A DNA stretch of 64,000 bases from Prinsepia uniflora (Eukaryota > Streptophyta > Magnoliopsida > Rosales > Rosaceae): assembly GCA_032719365.1 (NCBI GenBank), contig CM064872.1, forward strand, positions 55,790,891 through 55,854,890, written 5' to 3'. Of the stretch, positions 24,762 through 36,384 are shown piece by piece (the stretch's first letter is position 1; the number at the start of each line of letters is the position of its first letter). The translations under genes and the position numbers were made by a program. The notes below the pieces were generated by a model. The model was not told where the DNA came from. It worked only from the letters and a program-made list of their open reading frames with translations, and did not search any database.

Positions 24762-27679
24762 TGTAACGACCCATCCCGAATATCAGGATTAATTATTAAT
24801 TAATTATGAATTTAGAATGACTAATCGAAGATTAGTTGAGAGAATTCGGACGGACGGTGTAAAATGACCGTTTTATCCTTGGATTTGGGCAAAATGCTGA
24901 TTTTTTACTCTGGGAGTCAAAAGTACGAGGACCGATGACTGTGACGTAGATTGGGACGTCACGAGTCCATAGACAGGCGGCACGTCGAAATCGGACATCG
25001 AACGAGGAAGTTGTGGTCACAGGAGCAGAATCGACTAAACTTACGTTCCGAGATTAGATTAAAATAATAACAAAATACTGAGGGACTGATGAGTGACAAG
25101 TGGACCCTTGGATGAGTGACAAGTGTCACTCATCCCATGGCCCAATTTCCACAAAAAGGGGATTTTGTCCTATTGGCTATTTTTATATAATATATATATA
25201 TATATATATATTTTATTCATTCTCTCATCCCAACCTTCCATCTCTCCCAATCTTCTCATCCTCACCACCCATTCCATCTTCATTCCTCTCAGCTGATCAT
25301 CATCATCTTCATCATCGAACACCTTCACCATTTTCTACTAAACCGTAAACCCAAATTCCTCACAAACAACCCCAAATCCTAATCTAACTTCCTTGGATTA
25401 TGAACGAAAATTGATGAGTAAGGTGAGGCGATCACGGTTGTACCAACGGTGTCGACCGTCATGCACGGTGGCCTGGTTCGGAGGCAAGGAACCGAATGCC
25501 CTGTTTTTGGAATTCAAAAATGAAAAGGCGTGAAGTAAGGGTTGTCGATCGTTTCTGTGTTTTGGAGGTTACTCCTGAGGTTGAGACGACCGTGATTGTG
25601 GCCACGGCGGTGCCCATGACGGCGAGAGAGGTAAGAACACGAGAGGCCTCTATTTGCATTCAAAATTGGCAGATTGTGATTTATGTATTGTTGATTGATT
25701 TGGATGCTAGGATAAAGTTCTAGAGGTCGAAAGGGAACTAATAGACTAGAAAGCACGACTAGAGGTGGCCGGGATTGTGTGAACACGACGTTGGAAGGAT
25801 GACCGTATGTTCATCGATTGGGGAGGTGAGATCTTGACTTGGTTTTCATGTTTTGAATTCATAAATCAATTAGGAATGATTAGACGAATCTATAGGTTTT
25901 AAAATGGTTGAAAACGGAGTCGAAATGAGTGAGATAGGGTGTCGAACCGGTCACGCCGGTCCAGTTGGACCGGATTTGTAGGACCGAACCGGACTGGGTT
26001 CGACCAGAGGTTGAAGATGACAGGTACAGGAGTGTGGGTCCCACGCGCAGCGCCTTTGGGCGGTGCGTGGGGGTGCATGGGGAAATTTTTGGGGAAGTGT
26101 TCAACATGTGAAATCATCCTTTCAATGTACCAAACATTTTGGGACTAGTTTCGTGTCGATCGGACATCGTTTCGATATAGTTCGGGATTTCCGAAGATTT
26201 AGGAACGAGTTTAAATACGTTTAAAAATTCGGATAAATTACGGGATTTTAATGAGAGGTTAATAAAGTAGTTAGTAACCCTCCAGTATGGTTTTGAGATG
26301 TTTGGAAGCCCTAGTGATAGTGATGTGGCTCGAAAGGGCGTATAGCACACGTATCGAGGCGGTAGCGTAGGACAGTTTGTGAGTGGACAATGTTTTCTAA
26401 ACTATGATGCATGCATAATTGTTTTATATGTTATATATATGTGATTTCTATAGTGATGATTGTGGCATTGGTGATTTACATGGTTGCATATATTTCGAGG
26501 TAATCCTGTATTTACACGTATTTCGATGTTACGATTTTATATTGTGGTTATACGTGATTGTGGTTTTAATAATGGTTCAATGGAATGGTTTTGGATTTAG
26601 AAATATGGAATCGGGCTTGAGACCCATTTGTTTTGGATTCCCTCGGACTTGGAGTCCATTTGAGTACTGTATCGGGCTGGGGGCCCAGTTGTTTGCATGA
26701 TCGGGCTAGAGGCCCAGATGGTTATGAAATCGGGCACAAGGCCCAGTGGTGTTTTATAAATGTGATTTCGGGTCTAGAACCCTATGTTTCATAAAGATGA
26801 TTTCGGGTCGGGGACCCTAAATGGTTTTGGAACTATGGATTTGTGATGGTTTATGGAAATTTCAGGCAAGGCCCTTTGAGATGTTTTGAAATGGCTTTAT
26901 AAAACTGTTTTCCATATATCATCTTGATACGAGGATATGTGGATGATCTCCTCCAAGTGTCTGGGACACTAGGGAAGTCACGGTGCATTGCCTGCGATGG
27001 GTCATTATACGAAGCGACCGGATCGTATAGTGACTCAAAAGTAGGATTGTTATGATTAAACGTCTGGGACGTCAGACATCTGGGATGTCAGAGATATTGA
27101 CCCGGAAAGACCCCGGGCAGCACACGTTGCTTTTACCGTGAGATATGACGTCTGGAGCGTCAAGCGTCTGGGATGCTAGGCATCTGGGATACCGAGGATG
27201 GTTATGTGGTAAATATGGATTATTAGATTTATGAAATGGTATTTCGGTGTTTATGGATTTGGGTAGTGGCCTACTTGGTTCTAGATTTACGGATTTTGGT
27301 ATTCTACGGTTTTAGGCTGAGTTCCCACACATGTTTGGTTTTACGGTTTTTGGGCTAAGGCCCTAGTGGTTTATTTAAATAAATGATTGATTACTGGTTT
27401 TCGATGCATGCATACTTTTAGTGAAGGGTATAAATGTGTTTTATGAACTTATTGATTTTCGTCCACTCACAGTTTTTAATGGTTTTAATGCCCTTCAGGT
27501 TGTTCACAGATGCGGGATGTAGCAGAGACTGAGACATCGCACTCCTTCACCGATCCTGGCGCGCTCTGGCAGCCCCGTATGGGCCGAGGTATGAATTATC
27601 CCTTTTCTGACACTTCGTGTCAGACAGGAGCATGACACATCCCGCGTTAATCCCCGGGGGATTGGGATGGGTCGTGTCA
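24762..27679 (+). repeat. 3' LTR of the LARD-like element
   Basis: It starts TGTAACGACCCATCCCGAAT and ends GGTCGTGTCA. It has the U3 hairpin (about 25109-25134), an (AT)n tract at 25187-25211 in the TATA position that the 5' LTR lacks, a GC-rich block at 26040-26070, and the 3' hairpin at 27605-27625. The 5' LTR lacks most of the GC-rich block. Confidence 0.8.
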
Positions 27680-27740
27680 AATTACACATAGCACTATCCA
27701 TACATTAATAGTAACTCCGGGAACTGGACGTAGCACCATC
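27680..27740 (-). mobile_element. Displaced end of duplication copy 1
   Basis: ACACATAGCACTATCC and ACGTAGCACCATCC continue the older LTR that stops at 18104. At 27741 the sequence jumps back to ATTAATTCAACATTC, the start of copy 2, through a shared ACCATCCACC microhomology. Confidence 0.6.
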
Positions 27741-27926
27741 CACCATTAATTCAACATTCAATACAAATTTATGAATTTTTATCATCCCATAACATAGACA
27801 TACTTGGAATCTTCTGCTAGGATGTCTATCAGTCCATGAAGTCTTGAGTTTGCAATTCTTCTAGAGATAGCGACTTTTTACTTCAAGGTCGTCCATTTCT
27901 TCTTCTTTGATGAGAAAAGGGAAGAA
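27741..27926. repeat. Flanking sequence, second copy of the tandem duplication
   Basis: This matches 17412-17600, the flank outside the older LTR. It is not part of the retrotransposon, and it shows that host flank and LTR were duplicated together. Confidence 0.65.
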
Positions 27927-29443
27927 TGATCACACCCACTCCTAAACCACTTTGATATTCGTGGTTGTTCTTACTCCAGTATGATAAAGCAAACTAAATA
28001 CTGAAATTATCCTTATCACATGTTAGACAAGGGATCCTCGAATTGGCCTCCTACTTATGCATCCGCCTCTCGTTCAACCCCGATCCTCGCGCAACGCCTT
28101 GGAAGGTCATCAAAAATGCGAAAATGTGTGAGCAGACAAAATAAATTTTTTTAAAAATACATTATCGAGAGAAACAATATATACCCTCTAGTTTCTAAAA
28201 CATGCATGCATAGGGTGATACATAAAAAAAAAAGAACTTGAAATTAGTTAAATAAACCCATCAAATTAATCAAGCCAATATCCATAAATCAAACCGACCA
28301 ACCAATACCAATAATTCAACCAACCAATACTCGATAACAAAATTGCATAGGCAAGCTCGAGAATTGCATTAAGCACTGTCCATTTCAAGTCTAGGAACTA
28401 CACGTAGCACCATTTGGGCCATGTCCAGAACTGCACTGCCGCTCCATCCAGACATGTCTAAGAACTCATCACCTCCCAGTCTCACAGCCTCAGGATCAGT
28501 AGAGTCAAACTCTGAAAGTTTGAGTGCTGACCACATCTGAAAATGATGGACCATGGGAAAACCAAGAATGTTCATATAACACAATCCTTGGCGTAAGACC
28601 AAGTCAAACACATACAATTCCAGACCCAAGCCCAAAACACAACTTCCAAAAAAATAACCCTAAAATACGTATCCAAAATCAATCGAAAATTATAGAAAAT
28701 CATCAAATAATCATTTAAAAATCATAATTGAACTATTGCAACATTAATCATATAATAAAGCAATTAAAACCTTTAACTATGCATGCAAGAACTACCTCGT
28801 CACGATTAAATATGAATTTAAAACCTAGATATAACACTTTAGACACCAAAAACTACCTCGAGACGATGTCCGATCGACCTGAAATTTGTGCCAATGGATT
28901 TGTAATAACAAAATAATCAAAAGACGTGTTGGCTGAAAACCTGGGCAGTGAGCCACACGCCCACATGCACTACCAAAGGCCTTTGCGCGTGGGCCTCGCG
29001 CACCTGCGCAGAGGTTGTCTTTAACCTCCAACCGACCCGATTTCCTACAATTCGAGTCTTCTGACCCGCGATCTTGACTTGGTCATATATTTCTCATTTC
29101 TCAACCATTTGACGTTCTAATAATCAATATTCATCTAATCTATCTAAGGAAAGGATCTATGATGTCAAAATGAGGAAACAATTACCCAAATTTGCAGTTT
29201 AATCCTCCAAACTTTTGACCAAAACTTCAAGCTTGGGTTCCAAGCTTCCTCACATCTAACCTTTGGTTTTTCTCTTCCAAAACCATCACAAGAACTTAAC
29301 TGGGAGTTTAGATAACTTGGTCAAGCTTAGAGGCTTTACACAACTCACATCAAAATTACAATTTTTCGGACTTTCAGTTTTCAGTTTTTCTTCCATCTTC
29401 TCTCTCAGTTTTTCTTCCCTTCTTTTTCTCTTCTTTTTTCTTT

Positions 29444-29526
29444 TTCTTCTTCTTCTTCTTCTTCTTCTTCTTCTTCTTCTTCTTCTTCTTCTTCTTCTTC
29501 TTCTTCTTCTTCTTCTTCTTCTTCTT

Positions 29527-29556
<30 letters not shown>
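29444..29556. repeat. (TTC)n/(GAA)n microsatellite
   Basis: About 37 uninterrupted TTC units followed, after ATTTT, by a short continuation to 29576. It lies inside the 3' LTR and is missing from the 5' LTR because of a deletion. Confidence 0.95.
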
Positions 29557-29557
<1 letters not shown>

Positions 29558-29645
29558 TTTTTCTTCTTCTTCTTCTCTCTTCCTTCCTTGGCTTTCCCCT
29601 TCTCTCCCCCCTCACGGTTTGCTCGCAGGTTAATTTTTCTTTATC

Positions 29646-29647
<2 letters not shown>

Positions 29648-29693
<46 letters not shown>
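29648..29693. repeat. (AC)n microsatellite
   Basis: About 22 AC units inside the 3' LTR. The matching place in the 5' LTR (31792-31800) has only four or so units, so the run expanded in this copy. Confidence 0.95.
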
Positions 29694-29922
29694 AAAACAT
29701 AATAAACACAATGCACTAAGTCGGTACAAGAAATTTAAAGGGATAAGGGGAAAATGATAAACATGGACACTTGTCACTTTCACAAAATATCTCCCAAGTG
29801 AAATTCATTCGATCTATGATTCCGACATATCGACATATTCCTTGTGAAATTTATAAGGGAAAAATCATCCATTTATAGACTAACTTTTTGAAATTACATT
29901 TCTCAAATTTTCGGTCATTACA

Positions 29923-29945
29923 ACATGTCTCCCTTAAAGGAATTT
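29923..29945 (-). other. Polypurine tract of the gag-only element
   Basis: The minus strand reads CCTTTAAGGGAGACATGT immediately before the 3' LTR start, after CGAATTTCAGGGACAAAATT, the usual plant gypsy 3' phrase. Confidence 0.7.
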
Positions 29946-30239
29946 TGTCCCTGAAATTCGAATGTAGCCCTCTAACGACTAAGGATAGAAAGTCTATGTT
30001 AACTTTATTATACAACAACAAAACATTCTCTTTCTAGGATTCCAGAAGTGAAACAATCACCCTGATCCACCCTCTTTGTGTCTTTTGTGTCTCATGTAGT
30101 GTATGAGCAATTACCCTAGTCTGTGAACCAGAAGATTGACCACAACCTCTTTGTCTACCTCTGGCCCTACTAGCCCTACTAGTAGACATTTGACTCCTCT
30201 ATGTTGTACCAAGAGTCAGTATAGTCACTTAGTTTGCAC

Positions 30240-31130
30240 CATCTTAACCCGTCGTACTACCACCCGCTCGATGTGGACAATTCCTACGAATGTGACCAGG
30301 CTCCCCGTAGTGAAAACATGTATATTAGGTTGTGTAGATCGAATATTCTATCTACTAGTTGTTGAGATTGAAACCCCACCATTCTAGCGTGAGGCGGGGG
30401 CCTCGATGTAGTACCTCGAATACCTTCCTATTCGACTCCACCATCACCTGCATCTGGTCGAAACCTACTAGAAAATTTAAGAGCAAAGCTTCCTCTCTTC
30501 AAGGTTCCCTGATTCATCGATTCAAAATATTAATGCTCTCGATGTCGTCCAAAACTCATAGACTGTTCTCTTCGAGACTCGTAAACTAGTCTCAATTCTG
30601 ATGGTGGCATCTGACAACGCTCTAAGGGTGGCGAAGGATCCCACCGTCACAACAACCCTAATTTTATCCCATATACCTAATTCAAACTATTGACACTTTT
30701 CTGCGTCGGTTACCATAAATGCGGGGATAAAATGAGACAAACTCATAAATTTTTGTTCATACTGAGCCATAGTAATACTCCCCTGGCACAAACGCAGGAA
30801 CTCACCACCAATATGGAGTAAGGATAAAACTGATCGAGAAATCTATCTGGAAACATTTCCCAGGTCAACGTCACCACCAATATGCATAGCCACCCAATAA
30901 GAACGTGGCTATCAACACCATATCTATCGGCAGACATCGCATGACCTCAAAAATCCTCTATATGCGAGTAATCCACTAATTTGCCTCATCTTGGCTCGCC
31001 TCGCTGAAAAACTCAACTACGCACAATCACAGAGCTCTCTCGATATCTACGCCTTCTTTATCTCTATCCATCACTTTAGTTTGTGCACGGGGCTCACGAA
31101 TTGGATGCATGACGTCGACAAACACCAATC
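30240..31130 (-). pseudogene. Retrotransposon gag pseudogene
   Basis: Minus-strand translation gives gag phrases in order although frames shift: FFSEASQDEA, RIFEVMRCLP, ATFLLGG.AYWW, FILTPY and, near the 3' end, CFHYGEPGHIRRNC. The last is a CCHC zinc knuckle with its second Cys replaced by Tyr. Several stops and frameshifts break it. Protease, RT and integrase do not follow; the purine tract comes soon after, so pol was deleted. Confidence 0.65.
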
Positions 31131-31140
31131 AATAATAACC

Positions 31141-31154
31141 TTACTCTGATACCA
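31141..31154 (-). other. Primer-binding site complement
   Basis: TTACTCTGATACCA on the plus strand is TGGTATCAGAGTAA on the minus strand, next to the 5' LTR. It matches initiator Met tRNA over 11 bases. Confidence 0.8.
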
Positions 31155-31157
31155 AGT

Positions 31158-32167
31158 TGACATTGTCCTCTCCTAAACCACTTTGATATTCATGCTCGGT
31201 CTTACTTCCGTCTAACAAAACGAACTAAATACCGAAACTATCCTTATCACGTGTCAGACAAGGTATCCTCGAACTAGCCTCCTACTTATGCCTACACCTC
31301 TTGTTTAGCCCCGATCCACGTGCAACGACCTGTAGGGTCTTAAAAAACACGGAAATGTGTGAGTGGACAAAATAAACATTTTTAAAATATATTATTGAGA
31401 AAAACAATATCTACCCTCCAGTTTCTAAAACATGCATGCATAGGACAATACATAAACAAACGAAATTGAAATCAGTCAAACACATCAAATAAATCAAGCC
31501 AATATCCATAAGCCAAACTGACCAAACAATACTAAAAATTTATCCAACCAATCCTCGATCACAAAACTGCATATGCAACCTTGGGAACTGCATTAAGAAC
31601 CGCCTGAGTCAAGTCTGGAAACTGTATGTAGCACCATCCAGACATAATAGTATCCTCAAAAACTACATGTAGCACCATCCGGGCCATGTCTGGGAACCGC
31701 ACTCACTTTTTATCTCTCTTCCTTCCCTGGTTTCCCCTTCTCTCTTGCTCCCTCACGGTTTGCTCACATGTTGGTTTTTCTTTATCCAAAAACACACACC
31801 AAAACAACATAAACACAACGCACTAAGTCGGTGCAACAAATCCAAAGGGATAAGAGGGAAAATGATAAACATGGACACTTATCACTTTCACAAAATATCT
31901 CCCTTGTGAAATTAACGAAATCCCCTTACGCCAAAGTTACCCAAATGCCCCTAATTAATTTTGACCCGTATCAAATTTAATCTATCTCTGATTCCGGAAT
32001 ACAGTTTGTATATGGATTAGAGTTCTGAGACTTACGTAACGGTCCTTTCAAAAAGTCCAGAAAGTGTCTGAGATAAAAAGTCAACTTTTGACCTTATAAG
32101 AGCAAAATCGTCCATTTACAAACCAACTTTTCGAAATTACATTTCTCGAATTTTTCGGATCGTTACA
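31158..32167 (-). repeat. 5' LTR of the gag-only element, internally deleted
   Basis: It starts TGTAACGATCCGAAAAATTC at 32167 and ends GACAATGTCA at 31158. Compared with the 3' LTR it lacks about 1.13 kb between sequence equivalent to 28435 and 29570, joining GGAACCGCACTCA to CTTTTTATCTCTCTTCC. Confidence 0.7.
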
Positions 32168-32426
32168 AATAACCTCAATTGAGAATGAAACTATTGAGGC
32201 ATGCAACTGATAATTTGGTTCAAGGATTGAGATTTTCTAATTGGGGTTTCGAATTCAAATTGGGCCGCGGCTGAAGCTGAAATTGGATGTATTTTAATTT
32301 ATGTAAGCGACATATAGTCATTTTGATGCAAAATGGAATGTCTGTAATGAAAAAATAGCTAAGGGGGGCAATTTGACTGTTATATGGTGCTTAGTGTATG
32401 AATAAAATGTAACTTTGTTACTAGTT
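32168..32426. other. Spacer between retroelements
   Basis: Unique-looking AT-rich sequence between the gag-only element and the copia element. After the copia insertion it resumes at 37619 as the upstream region of the PPR gene. No coding signal. Confidence 0.5.
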
Positions 32427-32431
32427 CAGAC
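32427..32431. repeat. Target-site duplication CAGAC (left)
   Basis: CAGAC at 32427-32431 and 37614-37618 flank the copia element exactly, proving one insertion event. Confidence 0.95.
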
Positions 32432-33008
32432 TGTTGGATTTCAGAACTTAAAGATTGAAGATCAATGAAGAATCGGATTCAATTTCAGAAGAGCTTCTTG
32501 CTGAGGTAACAACTTCTTCCTTACACTCTTAGCTGGAAAACTTGTGGATAGGTTAGATTAGGATTTGAGATGAATGATTTTCACTCTAGCTTTTAGGAAA
32601 ATGAGAAGAATGAGAAAAAAATGGATTGATCGAATAAGAGAATGAACTCAGAGGTTTACTGTTTCATTGATGCACAGAAGGTGTTTGACAAAATGCCAAT
32701 AAGAACAGATTTGCCTTTTTCTTATGCTCTCACCGTCTAGAGAGAGACATACATTCCCTTAATTGATTATGTGATGATTTTTTTTACTCATTACATACAT
32801 TCTTCTCTGTACAATCTGTTAGAGAGGAATGACATCATCACACACACACTTTACATGATTTCTTGCTCACTAAGACACACACTCACACACCTCACACACG
32901 TGCTAACACTAACAGAATTTAATACAGGTGGTAAGGTTCATTTGAGTGTTTGATCAGCTGCATTGCAGCTTGATCAAACTTAATCCAGGTGCAGCTTACA
33001 TTCCAACA
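32432..33008 (-). repeat. 3' LTR of copia-1
   Basis: TGTTGGATTTCAG...TTACATTCCAACA; the ends form a short inverted repeat. It has an extra CATTGCAGCTTG copy near 32961 compared with the 5' LTR. Confidence 0.95.
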
Positions 33009-34402
33009 CCCCTTCCTAAGCTGCATTCTGGTTTGACCCCTAGGAGACCCCTTAGGTAGTGAAATCTTGTCTTAGGAAGAGCTTTAGTTAGGATATCAAC
33101 CACCTGATCCTCAGTTCTGCAGTATTGCAGTAGAACTTCCCCATTCTGCATAGAATCTCTGATGTAGTGCACCTTCCTATTGATATGCTTTGTTCTGTTG
33201 TGAAAAACAGGATTCTTTGCCATGGCTATGGCAGATTGATTATCACAGTTAAGGACAGTAGGTCCTGATTGTTTTTCCCCAAGATCCTGTAGAATAAACC
33301 TGAGCCACACTGCTTGTGTTGTGGCCTCAGCAGCACTTACATACTTTGCCTCTGCAGTTGATAGTGCCACACAATTCTGCTTGATTGAGGCCCAGGAGAA
33401 AACACCATTTCCAAAAGTGAAAACGTATCCAGAGGTGCTTTTACTGTCATCTTCAGAGCCCCCCCAATCACTGTCACAGTAGCCTATTAGGATAGAATCT
33501 TCACTCTTCCTATACTCTATGCCATAATCCAAAGTTCCTTGAATGTATCTTAGGACCCTTCTTGCTGTCCCAAGATGTTTCTTGGTTGGATTATGCATGT
33601 ATCTTGACAGTAGACTAGTAGCATACATCACATCAGGTCTTGTGGCTATTAAGTACAATAAACTGCCAACAATCTGTCTGTAGAGCTGTTCATCAGTAGC
33701 TTCACTTCCATCATCTCTTCTTAACCTCTCATTAGCTACTAGGGGAATGCTCACTGATTTACACCCTTTGAGTCCAAATTTTTCAAGCAAGGAAGAAGCA
33801 TACTTCCTTTGCTGAATAAAAATCCCTGAACTGGACTGAATAACCCCCATTCCAAGAAAATGATGAAGTAAACCCAGGTCTGTCATCTCATACCTCTTCA
33901 TCATATCTTGTTTGAATTTCTTCATCATTTCAGTGTTATCACCTGTATAGAGGATATCATCAACATAGATAGAAACAATTAAGGTACCTTCACCCTTTTT
34001 CACCTTCAAATACAATGTGGCTTCACTTGTGCTCCTTAAGAATCCACAGTCCAGTAGATAGCAATCAATCTCCGAGTACCAAGCCCTTGGTGCTTGCTTT
34101 AGTCCATAGAGAGTTTTCTGCAACTTAAACACCTTGTCTTCATGACCCTGTCTTGTGAAACCTTCTGGTTGATCTACATAGACATCCTCTTCTAGAATAC
34201 CATTGAGAAAAGCTGATTTCACATCTAGCTGAAACAGCTTCCAGCCTCTTTGAGCAGCTAGTGCAATTAGCACTCTGATTATATCAAGTCTGGCCACTGG
34301 TGCAAATGTCTCATGAAAATCAATCCCAGGTTTTTGTGAGTACCCCTTTGCTACAAGTCTGGCTTTGAGTTTTTGAACTGTTCCATCCAGATTTAGTCCC
34401 AT
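32996..34402 (-). pseudogene. copia-1 pol: reverse transcriptase and RNase H
   Basis: The 468-codon frame begins inside the RT domain (LNLDGTVQKLKARLVAKGYSQ). It holds QLDVKSAFLNG, the catalytic YVDDILYTG, and the RNase H motifs CDSDWGG, LSTAEAKYVSAAEA and DNQSAIAMAKN, and stops 13 bp inside the 3' LTR. In an intact element it would be fused to the frame upstream. The junction reads GVKW then LNLDG, missing about five residues with a frame change, consistent with a small deletion. The polyprotein copies element RNA into DNA inside virus-like particles. Apart from the junction the domain is open. Confidence 0.85.
33009..33024 (-). other. Polypurine tract of copia-1
   Basis: The minus strand reads TTAGGAAGGGG directly before TGTTGG of the 3' LTR, as expected for plus-strand priming. 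Confidence 0.8.
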
Positions 34403-36198
34403 TTAACTCCAATCACAGGCTTATCACTAGGTCTATCCACAAGACTCCAGGTTTCATTTTTCTCAATCATCTCAATCTCTGTCTCCATAGCCTTCTGCCA
34501 TCCTTTGTCTTGAACAGCTTCTTGGAAAGATTCAGGTTCCACAATAGCCACATGGCATCTAGTATAGATTTCATCCAGACTCCTAATCTTTACAGGAGTG
34601 GAACTAGTCTCTGAATCTGTCTCTTCACCTGTATTACCTGCAGTCTCAGATTGAGTCTGTCCTGGTACTTCTGCTTCACTGTTTTCAGTACCAGTTGCTG
34701 TGAGTATATCGGGAAAACATGGAACACTGACTTCCAAGTTTTCTTCCCAATTCCATCTTGCACTTTCTTTGAAGGTAACAGTTCTAGAAACCACAACTTT
34801 CTTGGTTTCTAGACAATAAATTCTGTACCCCTTTTCACAGCTACCATAACCCACAAACACTCCCCTGACTGCAGAAGAATCCAACTTTTGTCTTAGTTGG
34901 CTAGGAACATGGTAAAAACAGATTGATCCAAAAACTCTTAGATGACTTATTCCTGGTTTTCTCCCACTATACACTTCAAAAGGAGTTTTCTTCTTTAAGG
35001 CCTTGGTTGGGCACCTATTAAGCAAATAGACTGCAGTAGTCACTGCTTCACCCCAAAACGTGTAGGGCATATTCTTGTCATGGATCATTGCTTTAGCCAT
35101 CTCCACAATAGTTCTGTTCTTTCTCTCTGCAACACCATTCTGTTGTGGAGTGTAAGCGACAGTAAGTTGCCTTTGAATCCCCAAATCTTCACAGTAATTC
35201 AGAAATTCCTGAGATGTAAATTCCCCACCCCTGTCGCTTCTGATTTTCTTGATCCTTTTCCCTGTCTGAAGTTCAACCATAGCCTTGAACTTCTTGAATG
35301 CATTGAATACTCCTGATTTGTGTCTTAGGAGATAGGACCAGCACATTCTTGAATGGTCATCAATAAACGTGAGAAAGTATTTGTTCCCACTTAGAGTCTC
35401 AGTTTGCATTGGTCCACAAAGGTCTGTATGTATCAGTTCCAGCAACTGTGTTGATCTCCAAGCACCTTTCTCAAAGGTCTCCACATGTTGCTTTCCAAAA
35501 ACACAGCCCTCACAGCATTCCTCTTTCATAGAAAGTCTAGGCATACCAATCACCATATCATTAGTGACTAGTGAAGACAAACTTGAATGATTCAAGTGTC
35601 CATATCTTCTGTGCCACAACCATGAACTTCCTTCTTCTACTGTCACATTAGCCATTGGAAGAACTTGCTGGAAAGTTAAAGGGAAACACCTATTACTGGT
35701 CATAGCAACACTAGCTATTTCATGTCCCTGCTCATAGATAGTTGCTTTCCTCCCTTCAAAAACCAGATTATATCCATGCTCCACCATTTGCCCAACACTT
35801 AACAGGCTCTCATCCAAGCCAGGCACTAACATCACTTCTCTTATCATTCTGTCACCCCCCTGTGTCTTGATAACCAGAGAGCCCTTGCCTTTGGCTTCCA
35901 CCAGCTCTCCTGTCCCCATTTTTACCCTGCACTTCAAGGTTCTATCAAGATCAATCAATGCTGATTCTTGAGAGGTCATGTGGTTACTACATCCACTGTC
36001 CAAATACCAGACATCAGCATTCTTAGAGGTAGTAACTGAATGACAGGCATAAAACATGGCTGCATCATCTTCTATCTGCTGAGTAATATTAACACTGCTC
36101 TTCGTATGACAGTCCTTAGCATAATGGCCCATCTTGTTACATTTAAAACATTTTCTAGTTTTAAACCAGCAATTGCCAAAATGCTTCTTGCTGCACAC
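34393..36198 (-). pseudogene. copia-1 gag end, protease and integrase
   Basis: The 601-codon frame contains a CX2CX4HX4C zinc knuckle (CFKCNKMGHYAKDC), the aspartic protease site WYLDSGCSNHMTS, the GAG-pre-integrase motif LWHRRYGHLNHSSL, and the integrase D,D35E triad in HTDLCGP, RSDRGGEF and NGVAERKN. It stops at GVKWD, where the frame shifts before RT. It is in the same frame as the gag section at 36385-36975, parted by a single stop. The protease and integrase sections show no missing catalytic residue. Confidence 0.85.
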
Positions 36199-36384
36199 TT
36201 TGCAAATAGGCTTAGTCTCACCCTCTCCCTTGATTTCTCCTTTGTGTTGCCCAGAATCATTTCCTGTTTTCTTAAACCAAGGTTTGCTTCCTGTACTCGA
36301 GCTCTTCTTAGATTTGTTTACCCATGGCTTAACATGACTAGAGAAGGCTTTTTCAGTGGAACTTTCAGAGTGAAGTTCAAGCCT

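Larger units (their letters stand above)
18105..27679 (+). mobile_element. LARD-like LTR retrotransposon: long LTRs, no coding capacity
   Basis: Two direct LTRs of about 2.8-2.9 kb bracket a 3.8-kb internal region with a normal primer-binding site and a 3' purine tract. No open frame above about 90 codons and no recognisable gag, protease, reverse transcriptase or integrase motif was found inside. That is the plan of large retrotransposon derivatives, which are mobilised by enzymes from other elements. The flanks AACTG (18100-18104) and AATTA (27680-27684) look like one decayed 5-bp duplication, since a related LTR reads AACTA there. Confidence 0.8.
27927..29922 (-). repeat. 3' LTR of the gag-only element (about 2.0 kb)
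   Basis: The minus strand begins TGTAATGACCGAAAATTTG at 29922 and ends GTGTGATCA at 27927. It contains a (TTC)n and an (AC)n microsatellite and a GC-rich block at 28955-29010. The long Leu- or Arg-rich frames across 29263-29783 are microsatellite artefacts. Confidence 0.75.
27927..32167 (-). mobile_element. Deleted, gag-only Ty3/gypsy-type element
   Basis: On the minus strand: 5' LTR (32167-31158), a primer-binding site complement TTACTCTGATACCA at 31141-31154, a ~1.2-kb internal region with gag remains only, a 3' purine-rich site, and the 3' LTR (29922-27927). The flanks AAGAA and AATAA could be a decayed 5-bp duplication. The LTRs differ in length because the 5' LTR lacks about 1.1 kb. Confidence 0.75.

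Noticed and set aside
29263..29783. Long Leu-rich (plus) and Arg-rich (minus) open frames
   Set aside because: They are translations of the (TTC)n and (AC)n microsatellites inside an LTR.
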